Assembly: GCA_014204435.1 (NCBI GenBank)
Contig: JACHLF010000002.1
Location: forward strand, 248,001-312,000
Reading direction: 5' to 3'
DNA: 64,000 bases
Source of the DNA: Mycobacteroides chelonae
Lineage (GTDB): Bacteria > Actinomycetota > Actinomycetes > Mycobacteriales > Mycobacteriaceae
The notes below the pieces were generated by a model. The model did no database searches. It had not been told where the DNA came from and saw only the letters and a program-made list of their open reading frames with translations. Positions 17,449 through 27,166 of this stretch are shown here, piece after piece. The position numbers and the translations under genes were made by a program. Numbering within the stretch: the first letter of the stretch is position 1; each line of letters starts with the position of its first letter.

Positions 17449-19065
17449 GTGGTCAGGAAGCATCGTTGGCAGGTGTCTGCAGGTTTGCGCAGAACGCTGG
17501 CAGTGACGGCTATGGCGGCAGTGGTTATTGGCGGGGTCAAGGTGACCAGCGACTACACGGCCCCAGGTAGCGGCTTTTCTACGATCGCCACAGGCGCAGC
17601 TGATCCCACGGGTCCTACCGGAGGCCCCAGCGGCCCAGGTGGGATGAACGGTGGACAGTTTCAGCCGCCAGGGCTACCGCCGCAGCAGCCCAACTACCAA
17701 GGCGGTGTTAACCAGCCACCGCTGGATCAGAACAGCGGGATCTCCATCTACAACACGGGCGCTCAAGGTGTGCCCCAACAACCGGGTCAGCAGGGCGCAC
17801 AGCAAGCCGATCAGGGTCTGCAGCCGCAGCATGGGACTCAGATCCCCGACTATCAGACCGCGACGCCCTACACGCAGGGTCCCGGTCGTGCGAACCCTGA
17901 CTATCAAGGGCCGCAACAGAACTCGCCTCAGCAGCCTCAAACAGGCAACCAGCAGCAGCCACAGACGCAGGCACCCACCCAGACCCAGGCGCCTGACCAG
18001 GATCAAGACAACAGCGATCAGCAGCAGCGATGCAAAGACGGTTCGATGCCGGGGCAACCTCTCAGTTTGTCGTTGGCGGGCCTGGACAAACTGCCGTCAC
18101 AGATTGCATCGATGATGCAGCAGGCGATTCAAATGCGGCAATCCACCGGCCGGGCGAACATCACAAGCCAATCCGATTCAAAGCAAAATCGGGATGGGAG
18201 CTCTACGAGCACATCGGTCTCCGTGGTGGACAATCCATTGATCTCCTGGGCAGGGCTCTTTGTTCCGGCCCTCGACGGCAAACAGCCTGAAATTCTTATC
18301 AACCTTGCCAAGCTGTCAGGCAACCAGGAAGCCGATACCGCCTTGGTCGCACACGAGATTGGGCACGGTATGGCTCTGCCCGACACCGCATCTGGGCAGA
18401 TCATGGATCATGATGGAATGACTCGCGCACTCAGCCCCACCCCGGCCGATGTCGAGTCCCTGCAGCAGATACAGAATCTCACCTGCACCCAGGGGCCTCA
18501 GGCACTTAAAGAGGTGAGCGAGGGCTGCCCCCCGATGGTCTCGGGCGACAACTGCAAGTTCTGGAATTTGATGACACCCGAAGAACAATCGGTGTGTGAG
18601 GCCCGGCCGACTGTATGCCTGTTGAGCGTCATGGCTCACGACAAGGACATCGCGACGTGGCGATCGCTACAAGCATTCAAAGACGACCCCCGGGTTCTCA
18701 AGGATGAACTCGGCAAGCCGGTCACCGAAGACAACATCGTCAACGCCGCGCAGCACTGCATGTGGCAAGGCCTGTTAGCGCAAACGTTAGGTCCGTTCTA
18801 CCGTGATTTCGCGGCGGACATGGGCGATGCACATGAGATCGGCAATTTCCGTGACCCCATAAGGTCGAAGTATCAAACGCCTGAATCCTCGATCATGGAC
18901 CTTCTCAACAATGCTGTTGGACGGAGTGTCGGCGCAAGCCATTTGCTCGATAGAGAGGCTGTGATTCAGGAGTGCATCTCATTGGCGAATAGTGCACAGG
19001 TCATCCCGCGGACTACGGCGGCCTTGAGTAATGTGCAACCAGGAAAGCTGGTGTACTTTGGCTAA
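17449..19065 (+). CDS. Exported matrixin-like zinc metalloprotease with Pro/Gln-rich linker
   Basis: The protein has 538 residues from GTG 17449, chosen for the GGAGGGG eight bases upstream. A basic N terminus and one hydrophobic helix (RTLAVTAMAAVVIGGVKV) suggest export or membrane anchoring. A low-complexity Gly/Pro/Gln region of about 150 residues follows. The catalytic domain has HEIGHGMALPDTASGQIMDH, a zinc motif HExxHGxxLxD with a later Met like matrixins or snapalysins. The C-terminal part has many cysteines (CTQGPQ, EGCPP, NCKFWN, CEARPTVC). It starts a three-gene cargo operon with two lipoproteins. The substrate is unknown. Confidence 0.7.
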   Translation: MVRKHRWQVSAGLRRTLAVTAMAAVVIGGVKVTSDYTAPGSGFSTIATGAADPTGPTGGPSGPGGMNGGQFQPPGLPPQQPNYQGGVNQPPLDQNSGISIYNTGAQGVPQQPGQQGAQQADQGLQPQHGTQIPDYQTATPYTQGPGRANPDYQGPQQNSPQQPQTGNQQQPQTQAPTQTQAPDQDQDNSDQQQRCKDGSMPGQPLSLSLAGLDKLPSQIASMMQQAIQMRQSTGRANITSQSDSKQNRDGSSTSTSVSVVDNPLISWAGLFVPALDGKQPEILINLAKLSGNQEADTALVAHEIGHGMALPDTASGQIMDHDGMTRALSPTPADVESLQQIQNLTCTQGPQALKEVSEGCPPMVSGDNCKFWNLMTPEEQSVCEARPTVCLLSVMAHDKDIATWRSLQAFKDDPRVLKDELGKPVTEDNIVNAAQHCMWQGLLAQTLGPFYRDFAADMGDAHEIGNFRDPIRSKYQTPESSIMDLLNNAVGRSVGASHLLDREAVIQECISLANSAQVIPRTTAALSNVQPGKLVYFG

Positions 19066-19456
19066 ATTGCAGATCGCTGGTGCGATCCTTTCTGCCGCCG
19101 CGCTATCGCTACTAGGTTGCACAGGCCAAGGCGGACAAGAGATTACATCTAAGACCTCTTCATCTTTTGCGCCTGCGCCCATATCGAAGCAGGCCCTGAT
19201 CGAGAAGTTCGCCGAGGAGGTACGCAATCTAAGCGAAGGCAGGCGCATGCATTACGAATGCGATGGCGGCATCCCTGAGCCCCGCGTGGGAGCTACACAG
19301 TCCTGCTCCGCGAGCGCACCTGAACTAGGCACCATTCACCACATCGTGCGGATCACAGCGCTAAGGGAAAACGGCGACTTCAGTATTTCCCTAGATGTAC
19401 CACCCGAAGAGAGCACTCCAAAACCGGTGCCGCCACTGCCCACGGGGATTCGATGA
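19058..19456 (+). CDS. Small lipoprotein of unknown function
   Basis: A 132-residue protein. TTG 19058 is preferred because AGGAAAG lies ten bases before it and it gives a compact signal peptide (LAKLQIAGAILSAAALSLLGC) with lipobox LLGC. An ATG at 19031 adds nine residues. It overlaps the protease stop by 8 bp, so the genes are coupled. Two further cysteines (HYECDGG, TQSCSAS) may form a disulfide. I see no family match. It may be a partner or inhibitor of the protease, which is only a guess from position. Confidence 0.6.
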   Translation: MAKLQIAGAILSAAALSLLGCTGQGGQEITSKTSSSFAPAPISKQALIEKFAEEVRNLSEGRRMHYECDGGIPEPRVGATQSCSASAPELGTIHHIVRITALRENGDFSISLDVPPEESTPKPVPPLPTGIR

Positions 19457-20028
19457 CGCGGCGTGCAATAGCAGGTTCCATGCTCTCGTGCCTATTAGTC
19501 GCAGGCTGCAATGCCCAGCCGGCAGTCGCACCCGAGCATGCAGGATCGACGCCCTCCTCCCTGAACGCGGCTCCGTCGACAGTCTTCGCGCGTCCAGATT
19601 TTCCCACTGACCTCAGTGACAAGAAGAAGCTCGCCGGATATGCGACCAACATATTCGCCGGCACCGTACGCGCTGTTGAGCCCTCTGCCGAAAAGTACGG
19701 AACCCCTTGGACCTCAGCCAGTGTCGAAGTCGTGATCAGCATCAAAGGGCACAACACCGGTACAATTCAGGTGCTTCAACAAGGAGGGACTCGCCAGACT
19801 GGGACTGTCGTGCTCGTGGGGGACGACACTTTACTGACAGCCGGCAGCTCATACATTCTGAGCACCCTGTCAAACGGTCCCGGCGAGCAGACGCTCATAC
19901 CCGTGTGGGGGAACAGACCTATCAGCAACAGTGATGTGGAAGCCATCAAAAATTCGGGCGATACGCAGTCAGGCGTGATCGCCCAGTTCCGCGACGCCGT
20001 CTTGAATCAGATCCCGTTCCATAGGTGA
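19453..20028 (+). CDS. Lipoprotein of unknown function
   Basis: A 191-residue protein whose ATG overlaps the previous stop (ATGA). Signal peptide MTRRAIAGSMLSCLLVAGC with a perfect lipobox LVAGC. The mature part contains a beta-rich region (VEVVISIKGHNTGTIQVLQQ, TVVLVGDDTLLTAGSSYILS) that resembles OB-like or pilus-type extracellular domains but matches no family I can name. It is third in the cargo operon with the matrixin-like protease, so all three products are predicted to sit outside the membrane. Confidence 0.6.
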   Translation: MTRRAIAGSMLSCLLVAGCNAQPAVAPEHAGSTPSSLNAAPSTVFARPDFPTDLSDKKKLAGYATNIFAGTVRAVEPSAEKYGTPWTSASVEVVISIKGHNTGTIQVLQQGGTRQTGTVVLVGDDTLLTAGSSYILSTLSNGPGEQTLIPVWGNRPISNSDVEAIKNSGDTQSGVIAQFRDAVLNQIPFHR

Positions 20029-20370
20029 CCTGCTGATCCGTCCTGCAGGATCCGGCCGTCGACCACCCGTGCGATGAGTCGTCCTGGCAGCCGCTTCGTC
20101 AACGCTAGATCGCAGCGGTTCAAGAGCGGAACTGCGGCGCCCCGAGTTTCACGCGGGCTGCGACACGGCAACAAATTGTCGGCATCGCCAAGGAGTGCCG
20201 CAGTGCACAGATCAGCGACGTACGGCCTGCATAACACCCAGCATGACAGAGCGGACCCACCAACAACACGCCCCAGAGGGCTTCTGTCTATAGGACATTG
20301 GCCCAACGTTGACTTGCCGGGCCGGACGCGTCATGGGCTGGTTGCACCAGGTCGGTGGGATCGTTGAGTT
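20029..20370 (+). promoter_or_regulatory. Intergenic region before tnsA
   Basis: These 342 bases between the lipoprotein gene and tnsA contain no frame with coding character that I can support. They must hold the promoter for the tns operon. A short inverted pair GATCC...GGATC at about 20034-20052 could end the upstream operon. No repeat resembling the transposon-end sites is seen here. Confidence 0.3.
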
Positions 20371-21099
20371 GTGTCCGGCAGGGATGCGTTTCAGGAGACA
20401 AGGGTTTGGTTCCGAAGTCGTCATGATTCGGAACCGAAATCGGTTGCCTGGGAGAGCGCGACTGCCGAGCTAGTTGGTAATGCCGTGTCGTGGAGAACTT
20501 TTCGGTGGTATCGGGGGCAGAAGCACTATTCGGGTAGCTATTGGTCGTCCACGCAGCAGGCTCATGTCGGCTATGAGTCTCGGCTGGAGTTGGGGCGGCT
20601 GGTGCTCGCTGATTTCGATCCCTCGGTTTCGCGTATTGTGTCGCAACCGTTCTTGCTGCAGACCCGGATCGAACGGCGCACACGCAGGCATGTTCCCGAT
20701 TACCTTCTTCTCACCGATTCCGGCCCTGTTGTTGTGGATGTGAAACCGGCTGCACAACTGGATAAACCGAGGATCGCAGCGACACTGCAGTGGACCAAAG
20801 AGCTCGTCGAGGACCGCGGCTGGTCCTTTGAAGTGTGGACACACGCCCCGCGGGTCGAGTTCGCCAACGAGCGGTTTCTGGCGGGATACCGCAATAGTCG
20901 ATGGTTTGATCCCGTTCTGCTCCAACAGCTTCGGGACGCCGATCTGGACGGGCGATCGATCAACGAGGCACAGCATCAGCCCGGGCGGCAGTGCGCGGTG
21001 GTGCGGGCCGCGGTACTCCATCTGCTGTGGTGCCGATGGCTGACTACTGACATGAGCCGACCGTTGGCGGGTGGCACCATTGTGCGGGAACGCAGATGA
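20371..21099 (+). CDS. tnsA: TnsA-like transposon endonuclease
   Basis: A 242-residue protein that cuts the 5' ends of the transposon so that it leaves the donor cleanly. The restriction-enzyme-like core is visible: Glu in GYESRLELG near residue 68, Asp in RHVPDYLLL near 110 and Lys in VVVDVKPAAQ near 125. Start GTG 20371. Its stop overlaps the tnsB start (ATGA). The presence of TnsA predicts cut-and-paste movement rather than cointegrate formation. Confidence 0.9.
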   Translation: MSGRDAFQETRVWFRSRHDSEPKSVAWESATAELVGNAVSWRTFRWYRGQKHYSGSYWSSTQQAHVGYESRLELGRLVLADFDPSVSRIVSQPFLLQTRIERRTRRHVPDYLLLTDSGPVVVDVKPAAQLDKPRIAATLQWTKELVEDRGWSFEVWTHAPRVEFANERFLAGYRNSRWFDPVLLQQLRDADLDGRSINEAQHQPGRQCAVVRAAVLHLLWCRWLTTDMSRPLAGGTIVRERR

Positions 21100-23294
21100 G
21101 CAGCGGCGCTACGCGGGTGGGCGTGGGAAGCAAACTGCTGTGGGACGGCGAACTCGTCGAAGTCATCGAAATGCATGCGGCCGCGGGCGGTAACAGTCTT
21201 GTGGTCCGCGCGGCACTCACCGGCCACGCATTCACTGTGAGCATTCGTGAGGTTCTGGCCGGCGACCGGGGTCGGCTGTTGCCGGACACACCCGGGTGCG
21301 GCCCGGAGGATATCGAAAACCCTGCCGCCGTGGTGTTGTCGGCGCTCTCCGAATCCGAACAACAGCAGGTATCAGAACATGCCGAGCATGTCCGGGAAGT
21401 CATCACAGGATTCCGCTCGGGTTTTGAGGAATTCGCCGAACCAGGCGAACCCCGCCCCAAATTCGATCCTCGGCTGCCACTGACCACACGGTATGAGGCA
21501 AAAGCAGCTGAGCTGGGTGTATCGATGCGCACTATTCAGCGGTGGGTCACTGACTATGGACGTCACGGTCCGGCTGGGTTGGCCGCGCGCCAGGGCAGTC
21601 GCCGAAAACCGATGGGCCTGGTCGATGAGCGATGGACGCAGACCGCGGTGGAAGTGATGATCGAACATACGGAGCTGTCGCGGCCTTCCCGGTCGGTGGT
21701 TATTACGCGCACAAATGCACGAGTGATCGCGCGCTTCGGTGCCGACGTGGTTCAACTACCGTCCCGGTCAGCAGCGTTTCGGGTGCTCAACGAACTGGAA
21801 AAACGCCATCCCACGTTCCGGTTGAGCACCAAACGTAACCGGGACATCGCGGATCGACCAGGCGGCGTGTACGGCAAGCTACGCCCAACCCGACCCGGCG
21901 AATACTTGTTGATGGACACCACTCGTCTGGATGTGTTCGCTCTTGACCAGATCACCGTGCAGTGGGTGCAAGCGGAGCTGACCGTCGCAATGGACTGGTA
22001 CACCCGCTGCATCACCGGCATCCGGATAACGCCGGTGTCCACGAAATCAGTGGATGCCGCCGCTGTGCTCTATCAGTCCTACCGTCCGCCGCCGGCCGGT
22101 AAGGACTGGCCGCAGCGCGCAGTCTGGCCCGAACACGGCATCCCGCGATCAGTGCTGGTTGATATCGAGGCCGTCGATCGCGGTGCTGAAGGCGGCCGGG
22201 CCAGCCCAGCGATCGTGCCAGAAACCATTGTGGTCGATCACGGTAAAATCTATCTGTCACAACATCTTACGAGCACCTGTGAACGGATGGGCATCTCGAT
22301 TCAGCCGGCGCGGCTGCGCACCGGCAGAGACAAGGGGCCCGTAGAACGATTTTTCCGCACGATCCGCGAGGATCTGCTGCAAATGCTGCCGGGCTACAAG
22401 GGCCCGGACGTGCACTCACGGGGCTTGGATCCAGAATCAGAAGCCTTCTTCTATCTCGACGAGCTTGAGGCGATCATCAGGGAATGGGTGGCGGTGGTGT
22501 ACCACCACCGCCCGCACGGAGGACTCATCGATCCAGGAGTGCCAGGCCTAGAGCTCTCACCGGCCACCATGTTCGAACACGGAGTGGCACGCGCCGGATA
22601 CCTTGAGGTTCCCCGAGACCCGGACCTAGCCTACGAATTCCTTGACGTGCAGTGGCGCACCATCCAGCACTACGGTATCGAGTACCGCGGCCGCCGCTAC
22701 AACGGCCCCGGCCTAAACCCCTACCGCAACATGACCAGTGCCTTTACAGGAAAAGTAAAGGGTCGCTGGCCTATTCATCACACTCCCGATGACATCACCC
22801 GCATGTATTTCCGCGACCCCAAGACAGGACAGTGGCACACCCTGGCGTGGGAGCACGCCCCAGCCATCGATGCCCCAATGAGCGAAGACGCTTTGCAATT
22901 CGCGCGCAAGCTCGCTGCCTCGAAATACCGATATCCCGATGATCGGTTGGCGGTAGCCGACCTGATGGCGCGATGGAACCTCGGGCTGGGCTCGACCATG
23001 GCCGAGCGGCGCATGGCGTTGCGTCTGGCAAGGGAAACCGTATCTGTCACACCAGAATCAGCACGTACCGAGCCGCCGGTGTCGTCGCTGCCCTCGGTGG
23101 CGCATGTCCTGTCGACCCCGGAAGATTCCGCAAACCCCGCAAACCCTGCAGACCCGGAGGATCCTGAGGATCCCGTGGCCGCCGACGAGTACGAGCGGGC
23201 CGCAGAGTGCGGAGACGATGACGAACTCGACATTGTTGACCTGGACGGTGACGATCCCGACGGTTACTACGCCGACGCATTCGAGGTCGTATGA
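21096..23294 (+). CDS. tnsB: TnsB-like DDE transposase
   Basis: A 732-residue transposase that binds the end repeats and makes the 3' cuts and strand transfers. A helix-turn-helix (LGVSMRTIQRWVTDYGRHG) precedes the retroviral integrase fold. The catalytic triad is readable: Asp in LLMDTTRLDVF near 274, Asp in IVVDHGKIY near 381 and Glu in KGPVERFFRTI near 416. A beta-barrel domain and a variable C-terminal tail ending in acidic residues follow, the tail being the expected TnsC contact. It overlaps tnsA and tnsC by 4 bp each. Confidence 0.95.
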   Translation: MSSGATRVGVGSKLLWDGELVEVIEMHAAAGGNSLVVRAALTGHAFTVSIREVLAGDRGRLLPDTPGCGPEDIENPAAVVLSALSESEQQQVSEHAEHVREVITGFRSGFEEFAEPGEPRPKFDPRLPLTTRYEAKAAELGVSMRTIQRWVTDYGRHGPAGLAARQGSRRKPMGLVDERWTQTAVEVMIEHTELSRPSRSVVITRTNARVIARFGADVVQLPSRSAAFRVLNELEKRHPTFRLSTKRNRDIADRPGGVYGKLRPTRPGEYLLMDTTRLDVFALDQITVQWVQAELTVAMDWYTRCITGIRITPVSTKSVDAAAVLYQSYRPPPAGKDWPQRAVWPEHGIPRSVLVDIEAVDRGAEGGRASPAIVPETIVVDHGKIYLSQHLTSTCERMGISIQPARLRTGRDKGPVERFFRTIREDLLQMLPGYKGPDVHSRGLDPESEAFFYLDELEAIIREWVAVVYHHRPHGGLIDPGVPGLELSPATMFEHGVARAGYLEVPRDPDLAYEFLDVQWRTIQHYGIEYRGRRYNGPGLNPYRNMTSAFTGKVKGRWPIHHTPDDITRMYFRDPKTGQWHTLAWEHAPAIDAPMSEDALQFARKLAASKYRYPDDRLAVADLMARWNLGLGSTMAERRMALRLARETVSVTPESARTEPPVSSLPSVAHVLSTPEDSANPANPADPEDPEDPVAADEYERAAECGDDDELDIVDLDGDDPDGYYADAFEVV

Positions 23295-24448
23295 CCGCCG
23301 TACCGGTAGAGAAGAAGCTTGCCCGCACCCGACATGGAACGCACGACGTGATCGAGGCGCCGGCGCGGCTGGACAACTTGACCCTGGCCCGCAAGGAGGG
23401 CTGGCGCCATATGGTCGAGCGGCCCGACCGGATGCAGCCAGAACGGTTGACCCGCAAGCAACTTGATGCTCTTAGTGAAGACGCCCGGGAGGAGTATGAG
23501 CTGCATCGCAGGCAATGGCACGCCAACCTCGGTCCGATCAAAACCCCGCAGCTTTCCGCGCTGCACCAAGATTTGTGGGACATAGTCGACAGCAATGCCC
23601 AAGACGGCGACAAAGCCAAAGGGGCCGTCGCGATCGACGCGTTCCCGGGCCTAGGAAAGACCACCGCCGTGCTGGCATTTGCCCGCGACTACCACCGACG
23701 CGAAATCCGAACCCTCGGCGCCACTACCGATTCAGGTGCTGAACGTTGGCCCGTGTGCCGTGTCGGATTAACCGGAAACACCGGTATGAAGGAATTCAAC
23801 CGGGCAATGATCGAGTTCTTCGCACACCCCGGCTCCACCCGTGGCACCGCCGCCGATTACGGCCGCCGCGCCCTGGACTGCGTGCTTGCCTGCGAGGTGC
23901 GGGTACTGATCGTCGACGATCTACACTTCCTGCAGTGGCGCAACAGCTCCGGGATCGCGATCAGTAACCACTTCAAGTACATCGCCAACGAGTTCCCACT
24001 AACAATGATCTTCATCGGCGTTGGACTAGCCGCCCGCGGATTGTTCTCCGAGGGCAGCAGCTACGAGGACGCGGTGCTGGCGCAAACAGCGCGCCGCACC
24101 ACCCGACTGGACCTGCCGCCGTTCACGGTCACATCTGAACAGGGCCGAGAGCATTGGCATCAACTGCTGCTCGCTATCGAGAAGCTGATCGTGCTGGCCG
24201 ACAAGCGACCCGGAATGATCGCCGAGCACCTCTGTGACTACCTGTATGCCCGCTCCACCGGACACATCGGATCGTTGATGACGTTGATCAACAGGGGCTG
24301 TCTTCGCGCCGCCCGCGAAGGCCAAGAGAACCTGACAATCGATCTGCTCAATAGCGTCAAGATCGATACCGCCTCCGAACAAGCCTGCCCGGAAATGCAA
24401 ACCGCAATCGAGAGCGGCAAGATCCGGGTCCGCAGAACCACACGATAA
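23291..24448 (+). CDS. tnsC: TnsC-like AAA+ regulator
   Basis: A 385-residue AAA+ ATPase linking target selection to the transposase. Walker A is FPGLGKTTAVLAF near residue 119 and Walker B is VLIVDDLHFLQWR near 205. A sensor region, IFIGVGLAARGLF, and the C-terminal lid follow. It starts at the ATGA overlap with tnsB and is followed by tniQ after 21 bp. Expected action is formation of an ATP-bound filament on target DNA marked by TniQ. Confidence 0.92.
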   Translation: MTAVPVEKKLARTRHGTHDVIEAPARLDNLTLARKEGWRHMVERPDRMQPERLTRKQLDALSEDAREEYELHRRQWHANLGPIKTPQLSALHQDLWDIVDSNAQDGDKAKGAVAIDAFPGLGKTTAVLAFARDYHRREIRTLGATTDSGAERWPVCRVGLTGNTGMKEFNRAMIEFFAHPGSTRGTAADYGRRALDCVLACEVRVLIVDDLHFLQWRNSSGIAISNHFKYIANEFPLTMIFIGVGLAARGLFSEGSSYEDAVLAQTARRTTRLDLPPFTVTSEQGREHWHQLLLAIEKLIVLADKRPGMIAEHLCDYLYARSTGHIGSLMTLINRGCLRAAREGQENLTIDLLNSVKIDTASEQACPEMQTAIESGKIRVRRTTR

Positions 24449-24469
24449 GCACCGCCGGAGGGTTACGCG

Positions 24470-27112
24470 ATGGCCGCACCTGTGCGTTCCTTCCCGATAC
24501 GACTAGATCCCATCGACGGCGAAGCATTGGACTCCTGGCTCGATGCCCTTAGCTACCGGCTCTCGACAGCCTGGGGAGATCTGGTCGACGCGATCGGCCT
24601 AACACCGCCCGAGGACCCCCGCGACAACTCGTGGCTGCTGGCTTTGGCCGCGCACCAGGCCCACGCGATCACCATGGCCACCGGCCTGCCCGACGCACAA
24701 CTGCAGGCGATGACCCTGTCGCATTACGACGGCACCGGTCTAAAAATCCTGCAGGACATCGGCAGAGCAGACCGGGCCTTTCCCTGGGGCCGGTCCCGCT
24801 TTTCCCGATACTGCCCGCACTGCCTGCGCGACAACGGCGGCCGCTGGCAGCTGTTCTGGCGGCTGGGCTGGGCCTTCGCCTGTGAAAAGCACCACTGCCT
24901 ACTGCTCGACGAATGCCCCACCTGCCGGCAGCGTCAACGGGAACATCCCACCCCCACCAACTTCGTCTCGGACCCGGGGCACTGCATGAGACCCGCGGTC
25001 AACGCCACCGGCCGAACCCCCGCACGCTGCGCCGCCAATCTAGCGGCCGCAGCCACACCCGTTTTCACGCGAGAACATCCGGTGCTCGCAGCCCAGCGCA
25101 CGATCCGAACGATCATAGAAACCGGCACCACAGAACTCGCGGTATACGCACAGCGCCCGGTGCGCGCTGCACAGATCCTGACCGACATCCGCGCCGTGGC
25201 CAGCCGCATCCTGGCTCACCGCAGCGGCCAGGACCTGCAATCCAGACTGCCGGCCGACCTGTACGAGGCATACCGACAGGTGCACAGCGATACCCGCATC
25301 GCTAGCACTACACCGCGCCCCACCACTAAACCGGGTTTGAGTGCGCCCGCACATGCCGCTACCGCAGCCGCTGGTGTCGTTGCCGCACTGCACATCTTGT
25401 CCGCCGAAAGTATCGACGCGGCAGCAGATCGAATGCGCTGGCTGATCAGTGATGCACGCGGCGATGGACATGCGGTCAGCGCAACGACCGTCACCACCTG
25501 GGGCGTCAGGACGACCGTGGTCCTGGCCGGTATTCAGCTCGCGTCGCTGGGCCCGATGCTCAAGCCCAGCGACCAGCTCCGGTACCGCATCGGCTCGGCA
25601 CTGCCCACCGGGCCCCGCCGAATTAGCGGCCAGATCGGTGCGCTCGCCGCCAAGCTGCCTGCCGCACTGTGGATGCCGTGGACGCTACGACTATCCCCAC
25701 CCCGAACAGACCACCAGAATCTGGCCACCGCGCTGTCGTGCGCGGTGCTGCTGGCCGACAGCCGGCTGTCGCTAGATGCCGCGACGGCGGAGATGAACCG
25801 CGGCACCGACGGCCACGCCCTCTCACACGTCCTGCAGCGCCTCGAGGCAGACCCATGCTGGAACGACACACGCGCAGCCATCATCAGATTGGCCGACCAT
25901 CTAAACACCGACGGCACACCGATCGACTACCGGCGCCGACGTGACCTCGACTACAGCACCTTGCTGACCGCGCAAACCTGGAATCGGATCTGCCGGGACA
26001 CCGCAACCGCTAAGGGCGGCAACCGAAAGCTGGACATCGTCCGTTGCCACCTGTACGCGCAACTGACCGGCAGCCCGGTGAATATGGCACCGTGGTTCGC
26101 CGCCTCGAACGAATTCATCTCCCACCTGAATCGTTTCCCGGCACAGCTGACACCGCAATTGGCAGCCGCACTGGACCTCGAAGCGCGAGACCTGCTTGCC
26201 CGCCACCACATATTCGAACCTGTGAGTTGGTTTCCACCGCCGAGCATCATGCACGGATTGCAGCTGCCAGGAATAGATCCGGAAACGATCGATGTCGACG
26301 CGCTCCATGCGCACACCCGCCAAACAACAGCGCTGGGTGAGATCGCCGATCAACTTAACACTAGTGTCGAAGCTGTCCGGCACATGCTGATCTGCCACCC
26401 TCTGCCGCAAGCACCGTTGACTTTCGATCAAAAGCGCGTACGCGGCCTGCATGCAATCGAGCTCGAAAAAGCACTGCCCCACAACAAGCTTTACGAACTC
26501 TACGTCGATCGCAAATTGAGCTTCGAAGATATCTCCGCCATGCATGGCGTGGAACGCAAAGCAGTCTCCCGGCTGGCCGCGCGCTACGGAATCGACGCCC
26601 GGCCTCCCGGGCGTTCACGCCAGCACAAAGTCGTCGAGCGCGACTGGCTGTACACCCAATACGTGATCAACGGCCGCACACTGCCAGAGCTGGCTGCCGA
26701 AACCGGAATGAGCACCCCGAACATGGCGCGCTGGGCCAAAGTCCACCACGTCCCCATGAGAGGTCGCGGCACACCCAGCCACACAGCCCACCTCCAAGAC
26801 CGTCGGCGCAGCGAAAACGCCCCTGGCATCCTCAAACCAGCGCTAGCGGGCACCGGCGGCATCGAGCGCCTTTCCCGATTCGCCACAGCCAGCACCTACC
26901 CAACCCTGAGGGCCGCAGCTCATCAGATGCGCGTCGGCCAATTCGCTCTGGTAAGCCAGATCAGCCGGCTCGAACGCGAACTAGACGGCCCGCTACTGGT
27001 GCGCGCCCAATATGGAAAACCCATGGTGCTCACCGAATTAGGCGCGTCGATCATTGCGGCATTCACTAGTTGGAACACCGTAGACCCGGAAGACCCCGAT
27101 AGCTGCACGTAA
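24470..27112 (+). CDS. tniQ: TniQ/TnsD-like target selector with C-terminal LysR-type HTH
   Basis: A large (880-residue) TniQ-family protein. The TniQ zinc region is near residues 114-160 (RYCPHCLRDNGGRW, FACEKHHCLLLDECPTCRQR). Several predicted DNA-binding helices follow: LSFEDISAMHGVERKAVSRL near 685 and LPELAAETGMSTPNMARWAK near 740. The last 70 residues look like the helix-turn-helix of LysR regulators (LSRFATASTYPTLRAAAHQM, LERELDGPLLVR, then LTELG). Such extensions in TnsD proteins read a fixed attachment site. Here the element lies 12 bp behind dnaB, so the dnaB 3' end is the candidate site. Confidence 0.9.
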   Translation: MAAPVRSFPIRLDPIDGEALDSWLDALSYRLSTAWGDLVDAIGLTPPEDPRDNSWLLALAAHQAHAITMATGLPDAQLQAMTLSHYDGTGLKILQDIGRADRAFPWGRSRFSRYCPHCLRDNGGRWQLFWRLGWAFACEKHHCLLLDECPTCRQRQREHPTPTNFVSDPGHCMRPAVNATGRTPARCAANLAAAATPVFTREHPVLAAQRTIRTIIETGTTELAVYAQRPVRAAQILTDIRAVASRILAHRSGQDLQSRLPADLYEAYRQVHSDTRIASTTPRPTTKPGLSAPAHAATAAAGVVAALHILSAESIDAAADRMRWLISDARGDGHAVSATTVTTWGVRTTVVLAGIQLASLGPMLKPSDQLRYRIGSALPTGPRRISGQIGALAAKLPAALWMPWTLRLSPPRTDHQNLATALSCAVLLADSRLSLDAATAEMNRGTDGHALSHVLQRLEADPCWNDTRAAIIRLADHLNTDGTPIDYRRRRDLDYSTLLTAQTWNRICRDTATAKGGNRKLDIVRCHLYAQLTGSPVNMAPWFAASNEFISHLNRFPAQLTPQLAAALDLEARDLLARHHIFEPVSWFPPPSIMHGLQLPGIDPETIDVDALHAHTRQTTALGEIADQLNTSVEAVRHMLICHPLPQAPLTFDQKRVRGLHAIELEKALPHNKLYELYVDRKLSFEDISAMHGVERKAVSRLAARYGIDARPPGRSRQHKVVERDWLYTQYVINGRTLPELAAETGMSTPNMARWAKVHHVPMRGRGTPSHTAHLQDRRRSENAPGILKPALAGTGGIERLSRFATASTYPTLRAAAHQMRVGQFALVSQISRLERELDGPLLVRAQYGKPMVLTELGASIIAAFTSWNTVDPEDPDSCT

Positions 27113-27166
27113 GGCTGCCAGCCGGACATATCCGAGATCTTGTCGACCAGAGCGAAGGTTGCGATG

